A DNA stretch of 64,000 nucleotides, from positions 828,178-892,177 of the forward strand of contig CAUYUJ010016160.1 in NCBI GenBank assembly GCA_963575745.1, written 5' to 3'. This document shows positions 41,661-51,709 of this stretch, piece after piece. Origin of the DNA: Prorocentrum cordatum. Its lineage: Eukaryota > Sar > Dinophyceae > Prorocentrales > Prorocentraceae. The position numbers were made by a program, and so were the translations under genes. The stretch's first letter is position 1, and each line of letters begins with the position of its first letter. The notes beneath the pieces are model-generated. The model saw only the letters and a program-made list of their open reading frames with translations, had not been told where the DNA came from and ran no database searches.

Positions 41661-42000
41661 ATCTCATCCCCGCCGCGTCCCCGCGCCGCCCTGGGCGGCG
41701 TGACAGACGGGGCCCTCCTTGCGCAGAGCTCCGGCTGCGCGGATCTCCCGACCATGGCGCGGCGCGCGAGCGCCCTCGCCTTTCGCGCGGTGTGCGGTGC
41801 CGGCGGCCCGCGTGGGCCACGGTGCGCCGCGGTGTCGCCGTGCGTGGGGCCCAGGCCTCCGCTTGGCATCGCTCGGACGTGTGCAGGCTTTCTCGGCGAG
41901 CAGCACCGAGACGTGCACGGCAAAGGGACGTTTGAGCGACGGCGATGTCGAGGCAGATCCGAGAGCCTCCAATGGAGGCTCTGCCTTTCACTGCCCACGC
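41661..42000. other. No recognisable gene
   Basis: GC-rich, with a GGCATCGCTCGGACGTGTGC segment at about 41865 shared with 23361; both lie next to R4 copies. Confidence 0.4.
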
Positions 42001-42002
42001 AG

Positions 42003-42168
42003 TTCAGGAGGAGGAAAAACACAGACACAATTAATCGTCGATTCCCGAGAAAAGATGGGAAACTATGGGCAGTGGGGGGGAAGACAGAAACCCAGAAAAG
42101 ATGGGAAAATATGGGGAAATTCCTTTCGTTTGTGTGTGTATTTATTTGTGTGTCCCAGGGCCCCTTCA
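42003..42168 (+). repeat. Dispersed repeat R4, copy 3
   Basis: ACACAGACACAATTAATCGT, GATTCCCGAGAAAAGATGGG, GGGGGGGAAGACAGAAACCC and TTTGTGTGTCCCAGGGCCCC. Confidence 0.8.
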
Positions 42169-42399
42169 GCAGTGCTTGCACTTCGGGGCTCTTACTTCTG
42201 TTCTGAGGCCGTCGGGGCCCAGCGGCAGTCCCGGCTCGGCGCCGCCCGCCGCCGCCGCGGCGGGGGTCCGGTGGTTGTCCGGGCGGCTCGTCGCCGCGCG
42301 CCGCTGCCGCCCGCCGCCGCCGCCCGTGCAGTGCGAGGGCAATCGCGGTGCAAGCGCACTGCGTTGCGGTTGCAGTCGCACTTCTTGGCGATGCTTGGC

Positions 42400-43170
42400 A
42401 CTGCTCGGCATTGCCTCGCCCCTCTCTGCGTTGCTTCACTTGCCTTGCTTTTTGCCTTGCTTTGCATATCATCGCATATCGTCGCTTTTTGCCTTGCTTT
42501 GCATCGCATTGAGTTCCTCTGCATTGCTTCGCCTTGCTTTGCATTTCTTTGTGTTGCATGGCATTGTTTTTGCAGTTCGTTGTGTTGCGTTGCTTTGCTT
42601 TGGAGTACAATCGCATGGCTTTGTATTGTGTTGCATCGCTTTGCATCATTTTGCATATCCTGGCATCGCAACAGGTCGCTTTGCATTGCGTCGCGTTGCT
42701 TTGCAGTTCGTTGCATTGCGTTGCTTTGCATTGAATTGTAATGCAATTGCATTGCTTTGCACTGCTTTGTATTGCATTGCGTTGCTTTGCTTTGCGTTGC
42801 TTTGCATTGCTTTGCATCGCTTTGCATCGCTTTGCATTGCATCGCATCGCATTGCATTGCGTTGCAGTGCTTGGCATCGCTTTGCATTGTGCTGTTTTGC
42901 TTGACATTGCTTTGCTTTGCATTGCGCTGCGTTGCGTTGCATTGGTTTGCAGTGGCTTGCATTGGTTCGCATTGCCTAGCACTACACTGGTTTGCCGTGC
43001 ATTGGTTTGCATCGTTTTGCTTTGCTTGGCATTGGATTGCATTGCTTTGCAGTGCTTTACAGTGCTTTGCTTTGCATTGCAGTGTTTTGGATTGCTTTGC
43101 AGTGCCTGGCAGTGTGTTGCATTGCTTTGCAGGGCATTGCATTGCTTTACATTTCATTGCGCCGTACAGA
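42400..43170. repeat. Pentanucleotide array (TTGCA/TTGCT)n
   Basis: About 770 bp of imperfect TTGCW units with C/G substitutions. Long frames on both strands (Leu/Cys/Phe/Ala-rich or Lys/Gln/Asn/Ala-rich) follow from the unit. It resembles the TATGC array at 1315. Confidence 0.9.
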
Positions 43171-43414
43171 TTGCGCCACATGGATTGCACCACCTAGGTT
43201 GTGCCACAATGACTGCTTGGGGTCCACCCGTGATAACATTTGTAGGAATTCCATCATCCAACTTGAGTTTTCAAAGTCGAACATGGCTCCTTCAATTTAG
43301 GGGTCACCCCTTGAATATGTAAGGGGCTCGTCATTTCAATGTAAGGGCTATGCTTCTCAAATCGCGTAATACATATGTTATGTGGAATTCGTCGCAGGCC
43401 GTGCCGTCGTCGTC
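43171..43414. other. Unique-looking, no gene
   Basis: Less GC-rich spacer between the pentanucleotide and triplet arrays. Confidence 0.35.
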
Positions 43415-44162
43415 TTTCGCCGCCTTTGTCGTCGTTGTCTGCGTCGTCGTCGTTGTTGCGGCTGTCTTAGTCGTCGTCATTCCCTCGTCGTCGTCGGTCC
43501 TCGTCGCCGTCGTCGCAACACGCGGCCTTTGTATGTTCTTCGCGAGCGTTGTGCGCGCATCCTCGTCCACGTCGTCGACGTCGTCCTCGTCATCGCCTGG
43601 AGCACTCGACAACGACGACGGCGACAACGACGAGGACGACGACGGCGCGACGACGGCGACGACGATGCCGACGACGGCGACGGCGACGGCGACGACGAGG
43701 AAAGCGACGACGAGGACGACGACGACGGTGACGACGACACGAACGACGACGGTGACGATGACGACGGGGGCAACGACGGCGACGAGCACGGGGACGACGG
43801 CGATTGCAACGAGGACGATTGTGCTGACGACGGGGACGACGACGGCGACGACAGCGAAGGCGGTGACGAAGACGGGCTCAATAAGGACAACGAGGACGAT
43901 GACGGCGGCGACGGCAACAACGCCGACGCCGTCGGCGTCGACGACGACGGCAATGACGGCGCCGACGGCGACGGCTAAGGCGATGACGACGGCGACGACA
44001 GCGACGGCGACGGCGATGACGACGACCCGGGCAACGACTACGACGGCAACGACGACGGCAAAAGCGACGACGGGGACGACTACGACGGCGACGAGGGTCA
44101 CAATTTGGACGGCGACGGCGGCGACTGCGGCGGCTTCGGCGACGACGACGGCCACGACGACG

Positions 44163-44206
<44 letters not shown>

Positions 44207-44885
44207 GGCGACGACGGCTACGGCGACGACGACGACGCTTACGACGGTGATGGCAATGAGGACGACGACGACGTCGACAGTGACGACGACGAAGACGACC
44301 AGGGCGGTGACGGTGGTGACGGCGAGGACGACGGGAGGACGATGCCGTTCTCGATGGGGGTGACGAACGGCATCAATGCCGACGACAGCGGCGGCGAGGA
44401 CGACGTCGGCGAAGACCAAGTAACGACGAGGACGACGATGGTGACGGCGACGACGACGACGACCACAGCGAACACGACGACGGCTACGACGACGAGGGCG
44501 GCGGCGACGACGAGAACGACGACGACGAAACCGACGACGGTGACGGCGCGGACGACGACGGCGAAGACGACGACGTCAAAGTCGACGACGACGGTGATAA
44601 CGCCGACGGCGATGACGGCGGCGACGAGGACGACAAGGACCAGGGCGAAGACGGCGACGACGACAACGTCGACGACGACGACGTTGACATGGCGACACGG
44701 CTCGTCTCAATTGTTGTTCAAGACGAAGATGTTCGTACAAGCGAAGCCAAAACGAAAGCACATGTCCAACACGCGCGTTCAAACGGAATTGGTGCCAAAC
44801 GAACGCCACACGTGAAACGATGCCGCCATTCAGCCAGACAATAAGACGAAACATTGAAATATCGTCCCAGACCGCGATTAAATTT
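43415..44885. repeat. GTC-to-GAC triplet array, left arm of a large inverted repeat
   Basis: The array reads GTCGTC to about 43600 and GACGAC from 43610 to about 44685. A 190-bp flank follows, starting GTTGACATGGCGACACGG and containing GTGAAACGATGCCGCCA. The inverse of this flank is found before the GTC array at 46990. Poly-Asp, poly-Thr or poly-Val frames are not taken as genes. Confidence 0.8.
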
Positions 44886-45013
44886 GGAATCCAACCGATC
44901 ACCGCTAAACTATTCTCCAGGCACAAATGTTGACTTCTCGTTCTTGAAGGGCGTGGGGGGGATTTCAATGTTATCTTCGAAATCGGATCGGTAACCGCTC
45001 AGGGTTCTCTTTA

Positions 45014-45800
45014 GTTTCCAGGGCGACATGGCGATCTTCCGATTGTGGACAATGCAGAACTGTTTACGCCGCGCGCCAGCGCGTTCGCACGTCGTACGCT
45101 GTACCAGTTGATGTCTGAAAGCTCACGCGATAATTCAAAACGCTCCACGCGCGCGCTTCTCTGTAGTTTGCAGGCCAACGTGGTGACTTCTGTATTGTGG
45201 GCCATACAGAATTCCCACGCGCGCGCGCGGTTAACGCGTGTAACTTTTGCGCGCTCGCGGGCGTGCGCTCTATATTGCCACAGGCAGGAACGTTCACAAC
45301 AACATGTCAGCTCAGAAGTTAATTCGGTCACAGCTGAAGCACCATTCTAGCCTCCAGGCCAACATGCCGACTCTTCTGCCATGAACACTTTCAGAATCCA
45401 CGCGCGCACGCGCGTGGGTGCCGCGTCTCACCCGCGCGCCTGGGGAGCCTTGTATTGCCCGCATCAGGGAACAGGCCAACACAACCACGTTACTCCAGAT
45501 TTCGTAATAAAGGGAGGGGGGTCTCATTTCGGGGGGGGGTCTTTTCCAAGCTATCTTGGAGGGCCTGGGGGGGGTCTGGGGACGATGTTTTGGAGGGTTC
45601 TCCCACGGGGGGGGTCTGAAATGGCTTGTCATGGAGGGTCCAGACCCCCTCCCTCTTATTACGAAACCTGGAGTAACTTGGAGATGGGCTCCACCACCGC
45701 AGATGGTGCGCTTGGCGTTTCCAAGCCAGCATGGCCACTTTTGTGTGCCGTGGGTCGCGCAGGCGCCTGCCCGCTCGCGCGGGTAGCACGCGCGTCACCC
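45014..45800. repeat. CG-rich satellite, ~155-185 bp unit, four copies
   Basis: Units start near 45015, 45170, 45352 and 45718 with a TTCCAGGCCAACATGGCGAC-like block, then TGTATTGTGGGCC, a CAGAATTCCCACGCGCGCG block and a CAGGAACGTTCACAACAAC-like block. After subtracting the inserted M2 element, spacing is about 155, 182 and 183 bp. Confidence 0.65.
45493..45673. mobile_element. TA-flanked foldback element, copy 2 (family M2)
   Basis: Same 20-bp ends as 4555 (CTCCAGATTTCGTAATAAAG / TTATTACGAAACCTGGAG), with TA at 45491-45492 and 45674-45675. It sits inside the CG-rich satellite, between units 3 and 4. Very similar to copy 1, so probably recently active. Confidence 0.9.
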
Positions 45801-46835
45801 GCGCGTGGCGGGTGGCCCGCGCGCGCGAATCAGCTGAACACCCATATGTTTTTTCGCTACGGGTTCACTTTATTTCTTCCCTAAACCATCACGGCGACGT
45901 GTCTACCTGTGAAAAGCTCTAACTGCCACCCACAGCAAAAAAAAACACTCTGCGGCGCGAGTTGCCCTATCACGAGAGCTATATCAGAGCGATCACGCGA
46001 CGCGAATTCAAAATGAAATGTCGAGTGGAGCGAAAGAGGCACGCAAACCGACACAGCAACGGCACGCGCGCCAAAAACAGCTTCAACGTCAGAAGCGCTA
46101 GAAATCGCTAACGGGAGCAAGGCGTAATAACAACGAAGAGCGGCACGAAACTTAACACACTCACCATAACCGGGCAAACCAACGTTTATGTAAAGAGTTG
46201 GTTGCTACACATGTATAGAGTTGCTGGGAAGCATTACCTAAGACCTAATAACATTTTCGGCGAGGGCTTAACAGGAGGCCCCCCCCACCACTCAGGGTTT
46301 TTGTGAAGAGTGTCCAGCAAGCCTCCTGCGGCGTTCCAGACTCTCATGTGTTGTCGGGTCCTCGGCTTGAATATGCGGCGCCTCGCGTCTCACCTCCTTC
46401 TGCCTTCCTCCGTTCCCTTCTCCCTAGTCTACACTTCCTCGTCCCGCCTCTGCTTTCTGCGTGTCCGCGCTGGCACACATTTCACACGTCGTTTCGTGCC
46501 ACATTGGGAGCTCCACCTACGGCACCAGTGAGGGCGCCCGCATGGTCCCCTTGTCCATTCGGCACACACGCGAAAACACACACACACACACACACCGCAG
46601 ATCGTGCCCCATAGAGAATTCCACTTCAGGCGCCAGCTGGGGCGCCAACTCTCTTCACACGGCTCGCGCTCCATCGCGCTCCATCCGTCGTCAGCCAAGG
46701 CGCCCGCATGGCCCCATGGCGTCCTCCCTCCCATGCCGCGACAAGCTTCACACGGATGGGGTCATTCTTTTTGTTTGAAATTTAAAGTACCCCCTTAATG
46801 GTGGCCTTTGTCGATCTCCAAGTATGCGAAAATAC
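45801..46835. other. No recognisable gene; (CA)n run
   Basis: Relatively AT-rich for the window. A CACACA run lies at about 46576-46597. No domain recognised. Confidence 0.4.
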
Positions 46836-47745
46836 TTTAGTGATTCGTTCTCTGTCTCGTTGACTGGCGGCCTCGTTTCATGTTTGGCTTTCGTTTGCGC
46901 TGGTTTCGCTTGAACTCTCGATTTAAGCATTTGGTTTCGTTTCGTTGTTAGTTTTAAGCGCATTTTTTAGAATAGCAGTTGGGTCGTTCCATGTCGCAAT
47001 GTCAACGGTCGGCGTCGTCGCCGTTGTCGTTGTCGCCGTCGTCGCCCTGGCATGTGCCGTCCTCGTCGCCGCCGTCGTCGTCGTCGTGGCCGTAGTCGTT
47101 GCCGTCGTCGTCCAGGTTGCCGTTTTGGTCGCCTTTACCGTCGTCGTCTTCGCCGCCGTCGTCCGCGCCGTCACCGTCGTCGTCGTTCTTGTCGACATCG
47201 CCCTCATCGTCGTAGCAGTCGTCGTTTTCGTTGTTGTCGCCGTCGTCGTCGCTATCGTCGTACTCCTCGTTACTTGGTCATCGCCTTCGTCGTCGCCTTG
47301 GCCGTGGTCACTGTCGGCGTCGTCGTCTTGGAGGCCATTGAAGTTGTCATCGTCGCCGTCCTCGTCGTGTTTGTCCTTGTTGCTGTCGTCGCCATCGTCC
47401 CTGTTGTCGCTGTCGTCGCCGTCGTCGTCGTCGTCGTCGTCAACGTCGTCCCTGCCGTTCCCGTCGTCGTCGACTTCCTAGCGCCATCGCCGTCGACATT
47501 AATGTCGTCGTCGTCGCCCATGTCGTCGTCGTCATCGCCGCCTTCGTCGTCTTCCTGGTCTTCATTACCCTTGTCGTCCCCGTCGTCGTCGTCGTTGTCG
47601 TCGACGACGTCATCGCCGTGGTTGCCTTCGTCGTCGTCGTTGTCGTCGTCGACGTCACGGCCGTCATCGGCACCGTCCCCGTCACCGTCGTGGCCGTCGG
47701 CAGGGTCGTCGTCCCAGTCGTCGTCGCCAGGAGGACGTCCTTCTG
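46836..47745. repeat. GTC triplet array, right arm of the large inverted repeat
   Basis: GTC triplets from about 46990 to 47720. The preceding flank (46836-46990) is the diverged inverse of 44690-44885: the reverse complement reads GTTGACATTGCGACATGGAA and ATGAAACGAGGCCGCCAG. Confidence 0.75.
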
Positions 47746-47776
47746 AGAAGATGTGGGTGGGGGGCTTCTAAGGTTT

Positions 47777-48063
47777 TCGAGGGTGAAAGAACCCCTAACC
47801 TTAATAACACGATGAAGACGTAGCCTCACTGAGGTCCCCGTCTTTGCACCAGGGGTAATTATTCAATTAGGAGCACCAAAAACCCCCTTTGGGAGGGAAC
47901 CAACCTAAGTTAGGAGGGCCAAAATCATTAGGGATAAGGGGTCTTGTCTGCAGATGCATCGAACCAAACCGCCCAGAATTAATTTCCCAAATGCACATAC
48001 GGGGGCCTCAGTGAGGCTACGTCTTCATGGTGCGATTAGGGTTCAGAGTTCTTGTATCCTCGA
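47777..48063. mobile_element. Foldback element with ~60-bp terminal repeats, copy 2 (family M3)
   Basis: Left end TCGAGGGTGAAAGAACCCCT, then CACGATGAAGACGTAGCCTC and ACTGAGG; the right end is the inverse, CCTCAGTGAGGCTACGTCTT, CATGGTGCGATTAGGG and AAGAAC-complement to CCTCGA. The centre includes CTGCAGATGCATCGAACC, inverse to the core of copy 1. Non-coding. Confidence 0.85.
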
Positions 48064-48345
48064 TGACCCTATGCGCGCTGCCAAGCTGTGGCCCCGGATT
48101 CCTGGACAGCTTCCGGGGACCAGGCACTCGTCCTGACCTGAACTGTCCTTGGCAGCCCCCAGAGGAGCCCGAGAAAACGGGCCCCTCGCGAGGCCGGGAG
48201 AGCGGCGCTGAGAACGTCCCCTCCGCCGCTGACCACTGGCGAGGCGGCCCGGCCGCAGGAGGTCTCCAACCCCAGCCACTCGGACCCCATCCAGGAGGCC
48301 TCCATGGAGGCGAGCCCGCCTAGACCCGCCCGTCACATGGGGCCA

Positions 48346-48500
48346 GCCAAGAGGGGGGTTGAGGATTGTTTGGGGGGGGGGCTGGACATCATGGCCAGGC
48401 CATGGTATCTCCCAGGCTTCACTGTATGCATCATTTGGCCCCCTTTCCCCCCCCCCGGCCGCGCACATGCCTCGGGCCATGATCTGCGAACTCCCCTCCG
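48346..48500 (+). repeat. Dispersed repeat R8, copy 3
   Basis: GAGGGGGGTTGAGGATTG, then GGACATCATGGCCAGGCCAT, GGCCCCCTTTCCCCCCCC and GGCCGCGCACATGCC. Same order as 24488 and 27475. Preceded at about 48280 by a solo M1 end (CGGACCCCATCCAGGAGGCC). Confidence 0.7.
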
Positions 48501-49570
48501 CCCCCGAGTCCCGGCCGGCCCGCCCGACCGCGACCAGGCCGGCCGTCAGCGCCCGCCCGCCCGGCCCGACCCGCCCGCCCAGTCCCTCCTCCCCCGCCTG
48601 CGGACCCGCCAGGGTCTCGAGGACCACCTCTTCGGGCCCCAAGAATATACACCACCACCACCACCTCCATTCCTCCTCCCTCCTCTTCTCTCCTCTTGCT
48701 CTCCTCTTTCTCTCCTCTTTGGCGGGAGAGGGAGGGGGCGAGGGAGGTGGTGGTGGTGGTGTATATGTTTTACTCCGTACCTCTGGTGATGAGCACAAGC
48801 AGCCTTTCTAGGCCGGCCTGAGCTAGCTCCGCTCCCGACGCTCCGCTGCCGTGGTGCTCCAAGCGCCTGGCAGGCCAGGGTGTTCCCTGCCTCTGCTCAC
48901 TCTACTTGGGCTGCTCCCGACTCTGCTGATCGCTGCGCTCCCCCTGCCCCTCGCCTCCCCTCCTCCCTACGGCCTGCCGTCGTAAAAGCGTGGCAAGCCA
49001 GTCGAGGTAGGGGGTGGGTGGGAGCAAAGTGTTGAAGCCACGCTTGGCCCCCTTCGATCGAGGAGCCAAGGCGCACTCTAGAGGAGAGCCGCTCTTCCAC
49101 AGCCGGCACCCCTCTGCAGAGTCGATGGATCGACCGATCTCCTCCTCCCCCTCCTCCTCCTGTGGCCCCGCGTGGCTGCGCCGCTCGCCCCACGAGGCTG
49201 CGGGCAGCGCAGCGGCGGCCCGCAGCAGCACGGCGCCCCGCACCCCGGCGGCGCCGGCCGCGGGCCGCGCGGCGGCCGCGGCAGACAGCAGCACGTCGGC
49301 GGCCAGCAGCACGGCGGCGGCCCGCCGCACGGGGACGTTGGTGGCGGCGGTCACCCGCAGCATGGCCAGGCTTTGGTCTCGGCGCGAGCGGCATGGGTGC
49401 GGAAAGAGTCGGCCAAAAAGCATTCGGCGCCACCCCGCCTGAGGCCTTCCATGTTGCGCTACGGCCCATCGGGCGCCGTAGCGTGCACCACACAAAAACA
49501 CACGCCAGATATCCTGGCATTCGCCAAACCCCGCGTGGCCGCAGATGGGGTGTTGTCGTTTGTTTCTTGG
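48501..49570. other. No recognisable gene
   Basis: CCACCACCACC and inverse GGTGGTGGTGGTG segments at about 48650 and 48748 could pair as a stem. Positions 49150-49420 are GC-rich with open frames in all phases. Nothing coding supported. Confidence 0.4.
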
Positions 49571-49762
49571 TCCACAGAGTGGGCACGAAGGCCTGCAGGA
49601 TGCCCTGTTCATTTGGACAGGCCTCGCTTTTGTTGTGGCCGCGGGCGTTGTCCGTTTGAGACAGGAAGGCAACCTGCCCAACAGCGGCCGCGGTCTGTTT
49701 GGGACACCACCTGCTGTTGGAAATCGTGCCCATCTTTTTTCGTACCCATTTCGGGCGTCCAA
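49571..49762. repeat. Foldback element relic (family M5)
   Basis: Matches the middle and right end of 61364-61572: CCCTGTTCATTTGGACAGGC, GCCTGCCCAACAGCGGCCGC, and CCCATTTCGGGCGTCCAAA at the right. The left terminal repeat is decayed. It ends about 140 bp before the retroelement. Confidence 0.7.
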
Positions 49763-49905
49763 ATATTCAAGCAGTGACGAAGCGTCCTGACATACCAAAA
49801 TGCTCACCAACTACTGGTCTGAGAACCTTCTGTGCGTTTTCCATTAACTTTTCTTAGAACATGTATGGCTGAGACAGTTACATTGTAATCTCCCCTCACT
49901 TTTTA

Positions 49906-49991
49906 TAGTCTGTCGTTCGACTCTTTTTCCTTGAACGGAGCCTCTTGATCTGTGCAGTCTGATCCCGTGGTGATGTGTTGGCTCGAAGCCG
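49906..49991 (+). repeat. Retroelement repeat A1 (left split direct repeat)
   Basis: 86 bp starting TAGTCTGTCGTTCGACTC and ending TTGGCTCGAAGCCG, identical to A2. It contains the first ATG of ORF1 (49973). Confidence 0.9.
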
Positions 49992-50506
49992 TTCGGGGGT
50001 CCGCTCCGGCTCAGCCTCCGCGGTGGATGCTGGGCGCCCTCTGCACGGCGGCGCCCTGGCTGGGGCAGCTGGGGGCCGCCTGGGTGGCGCGGCCGCCGCC
50101 CTGCCCGCCTTGCCCGGCCTGCCCAGCGGCGGAGCTCCGCTGCGAGCCGCACTGCGGCTCCTGCCCGGCGTGCCCGCCGTGCCCTGGCTGCCCGGCGGTC
50201 AGCTGGGCTGCGGGTCCAGAGGCCTCCTGCCCGGCCTGCCCAGCGGCGGCCTGCGAGGAGGCGGCGGCGGCGGTCTGTGACTCGCCCGCCCCGGCCGCCT
50301 GCTGGGGCTTCGCGGCTGGGCTGGGGCTCGGCCTGACCGCTGGCCTCGTGCTGGCGTGGGCGCTTGCCGTGGGCCTGGGAGGTGTGCGGCGCCTCGCGAG
50401 GCGCGCGGTGCTCCTCCTCGCGCAGAGCGACGGCGGCGCTGGCAGCGTCGTCGAGGTCGACCGCGGCGACGGCAGGCAGGCGCGCTTCCGTGCCATCAGG
50501 GCTTGA
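49973..50506 (+). CDS. Retroelement ORF1: small Cys/Pro-rich membrane protein
   Basis: 177 residues from the first ATG in frame, which lies inside repeat A1. Residues 44-90 are CPPCPACP-type repeats with about a dozen Cys-Pro pairs. Residues 111-138 form one hydrophobic helix (WGFAAGLGLGLTAGLVLAWA and onward), followed by RRLARR, so a single-pass membrane protein with a short basic-side tail is likely. The stop TGA shares bases with the ORF2 start (TGATG), an arrangement used for termination-reinitiation. Not a known DIRS-group protein as far as I can tell. The Cys pairs could bind metal or form disulfides; membrane targeting of the particle is a speculation. Confidence 0.7.
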   Translation: MCWLEAVRGSAPAQPPRWMLGALCTAAPWLGQLGAAWVARPPPCPPCPACPAAELRCEPHCGSCPACPPCPGCPAVSWAAGPEASCPACPAAACEEAAAAVCDSPAPAACWGFAAGLGLGLTAGLVLAWALAVGLGGVRRLARRAVLLLAQSDGGAGSVVEVDRGDGRQARFRAIRA

Positions 50507-51702
50507 TGGCGGCGGGGCCGAGGACGCTCGACGTCGCGGAGAGCCAGATCTGCATCAACTTCGACGACGACGAGAACTTCCGGTGGCACCACCGGCTGCT
50601 CCTCGTCCCTGGGCACGCGCCTGGGGAGTGGGTGGCCGCGACGCCGGACGGCGAGGTCCTGGTGCTGCAGCTCTCGGCGCACCTCGTGGTTGCGCTCACG
50701 CGGAACGCCCCCTTTCCGCAGCGCGTCCGTGGGAACGTGTACGCCTTCGGCGACCTGGACCAGGACGCGCTGGAGCACCTGCGCATCGAGGGGCGGAACC
50801 TCGCCCGGGTGCTGGGGGTTGCCGTGCCAGCCGCCCCACCTGGCGCGCGGGTGGCTCGCTGGGTGATCGCGGATCCCGCCGTCGAGGGCTTCGGCGACGA
50901 GGTCGAGCCGGGCCTGGCCGCGAACGCCGACCGGTTCGTGGGGCGCGACGCGGTGGGGCTGGCCCTCGTGGACGACGAGACTGGATGGGTGGCCATCGAG
51001 AACGTGCAAGCGGAGGACCACTCGCACTGGGTGGCCGAGAAGCGGCGGGGTCCTGGTCGCGACCCTCGGATCCTGCCGCTCCCGCCGCCGGCTCAGGGCA
51101 AGCGGGTCCAGCTGAGCTCGGTGATAGCCGCCCTGAAGCCTCAGGACGACCCGTCCTGGCCGTTCAGGGGCCCGAAGGCGCTGCCGGAGTTCTTGGAGGC
51201 GGTCGACGCGTCGGGGCTCACGCTGACCGCGTACTGGGGCTACTGGGTCGAGCAGTCTGGCGTGGCGAGGCTCAGCGGGCCGTCGCACGAGCTGAAGGTG
51301 ATCCTCGAGGTGCTGCATCACGCGCTGGTGTACGATCGCCTGGATGTGACGAACCTCGCGAGCTTCGAGCTGCTGGCTCGCCGCGCCCTTCAGATCCAGA
51401 GGGCGGTGAAGCGGTGCCCGAGGCACCCGACCTTCGAGGGCCTGGACCTCATGCTGAGCAGCGAGCTCGACGAGACGGGGGGCGTGGTGACGTCCCGCTT
51501 CGACGCCTTCATCGCGGAGGAGCAGAAGAATCGCGGCATCATCCTGAAGCAGGAGCGGCTCTGGCGCGAGGAGCAGGACCACGAGATGAGGAAGTACGAG
51601 AGGTCCTCGGGCTCGGCCGGGGCGGACGACAGGGAGCGACGGGCCAAGAAGGCTTCGCCAAAGGAGAAGGCGAAGCCGCGGGCCAAGCCTGCCGACGGGT
51701 GA
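50506..51702 (+). CDS. Retroelement ORF2: Gag-like protein
   Basis: 398 residues, starting at the ATG overlapping the ORF1 stop. The first two thirds are mixed alpha/beta without a motif I recognise (ESQICINFDDDENFRWHHRL near the N-terminus; WPFRGPKALPEFLEAVDASG near residue 220). The last ~80 residues are charged and helical (EEQKNRGIILKQERLWREEQ) with a Lys/Arg-rich end (KKASPKEKAKPRAKP) suited to nucleic-acid binding. Position before the polymerase ORF argues for a structural (Gag) role; no zinc knuckle is present. ORF3 starts eight bases after its stop. Confidence 0.65.
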   Translation: MAAGPRTLDVAESQICINFDDDENFRWHHRLLLVPGHAPGEWVAATPDGEVLVLQLSAHLVVALTRNAPFPQRVRGNVYAFGDLDQDALEHLRIEGRNLARVLGVAVPAAPPGARVARWVIADPAVEGFGDEVEPGLAANADRFVGRDAVGLALVDDETGWVAIENVQAEDHSHWVAEKRRGPGRDPRILPLPPPAQGKRVQLSSVIAALKPQDDPSWPFRGPKALPEFLEAVDASGLTLTAYWGYWVEQSGVARLSGPSHELKVILEVLHHALVYDRLDVTNLASFELLARRALQIQRAVKRCPRHPTFEGLDLMLSSELDETGGVVTSRFDAFIAEEQKNRGIILKQERLWREEQDHEMRKYERSSGSAGADDRERRAKKASPKEKAKPRAKPADG

Positions 51703-51709
51703 GGGCGCC

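Noticed and set aside
41228-43042. A 604-codon minus-strand frame rich in Gln, Lys and Asn
   Set aside because: Produced by the TTGCA/TTGCT pentanucleotide array read on the other strand.
43331-44419. Long poly-Val, poly-Thr and poly-Asp frames on both strands
   Set aside because: Direct consequence of GTC/GAC triplets; every phase is open and none has non-repeat protein sequence of note.
49162-49659. GC-rich frames just left of the retroelement, as possible extra element genes
   Set aside because: They lie outside repeat A1 and overlap the M5 relic; several phases are open at once.
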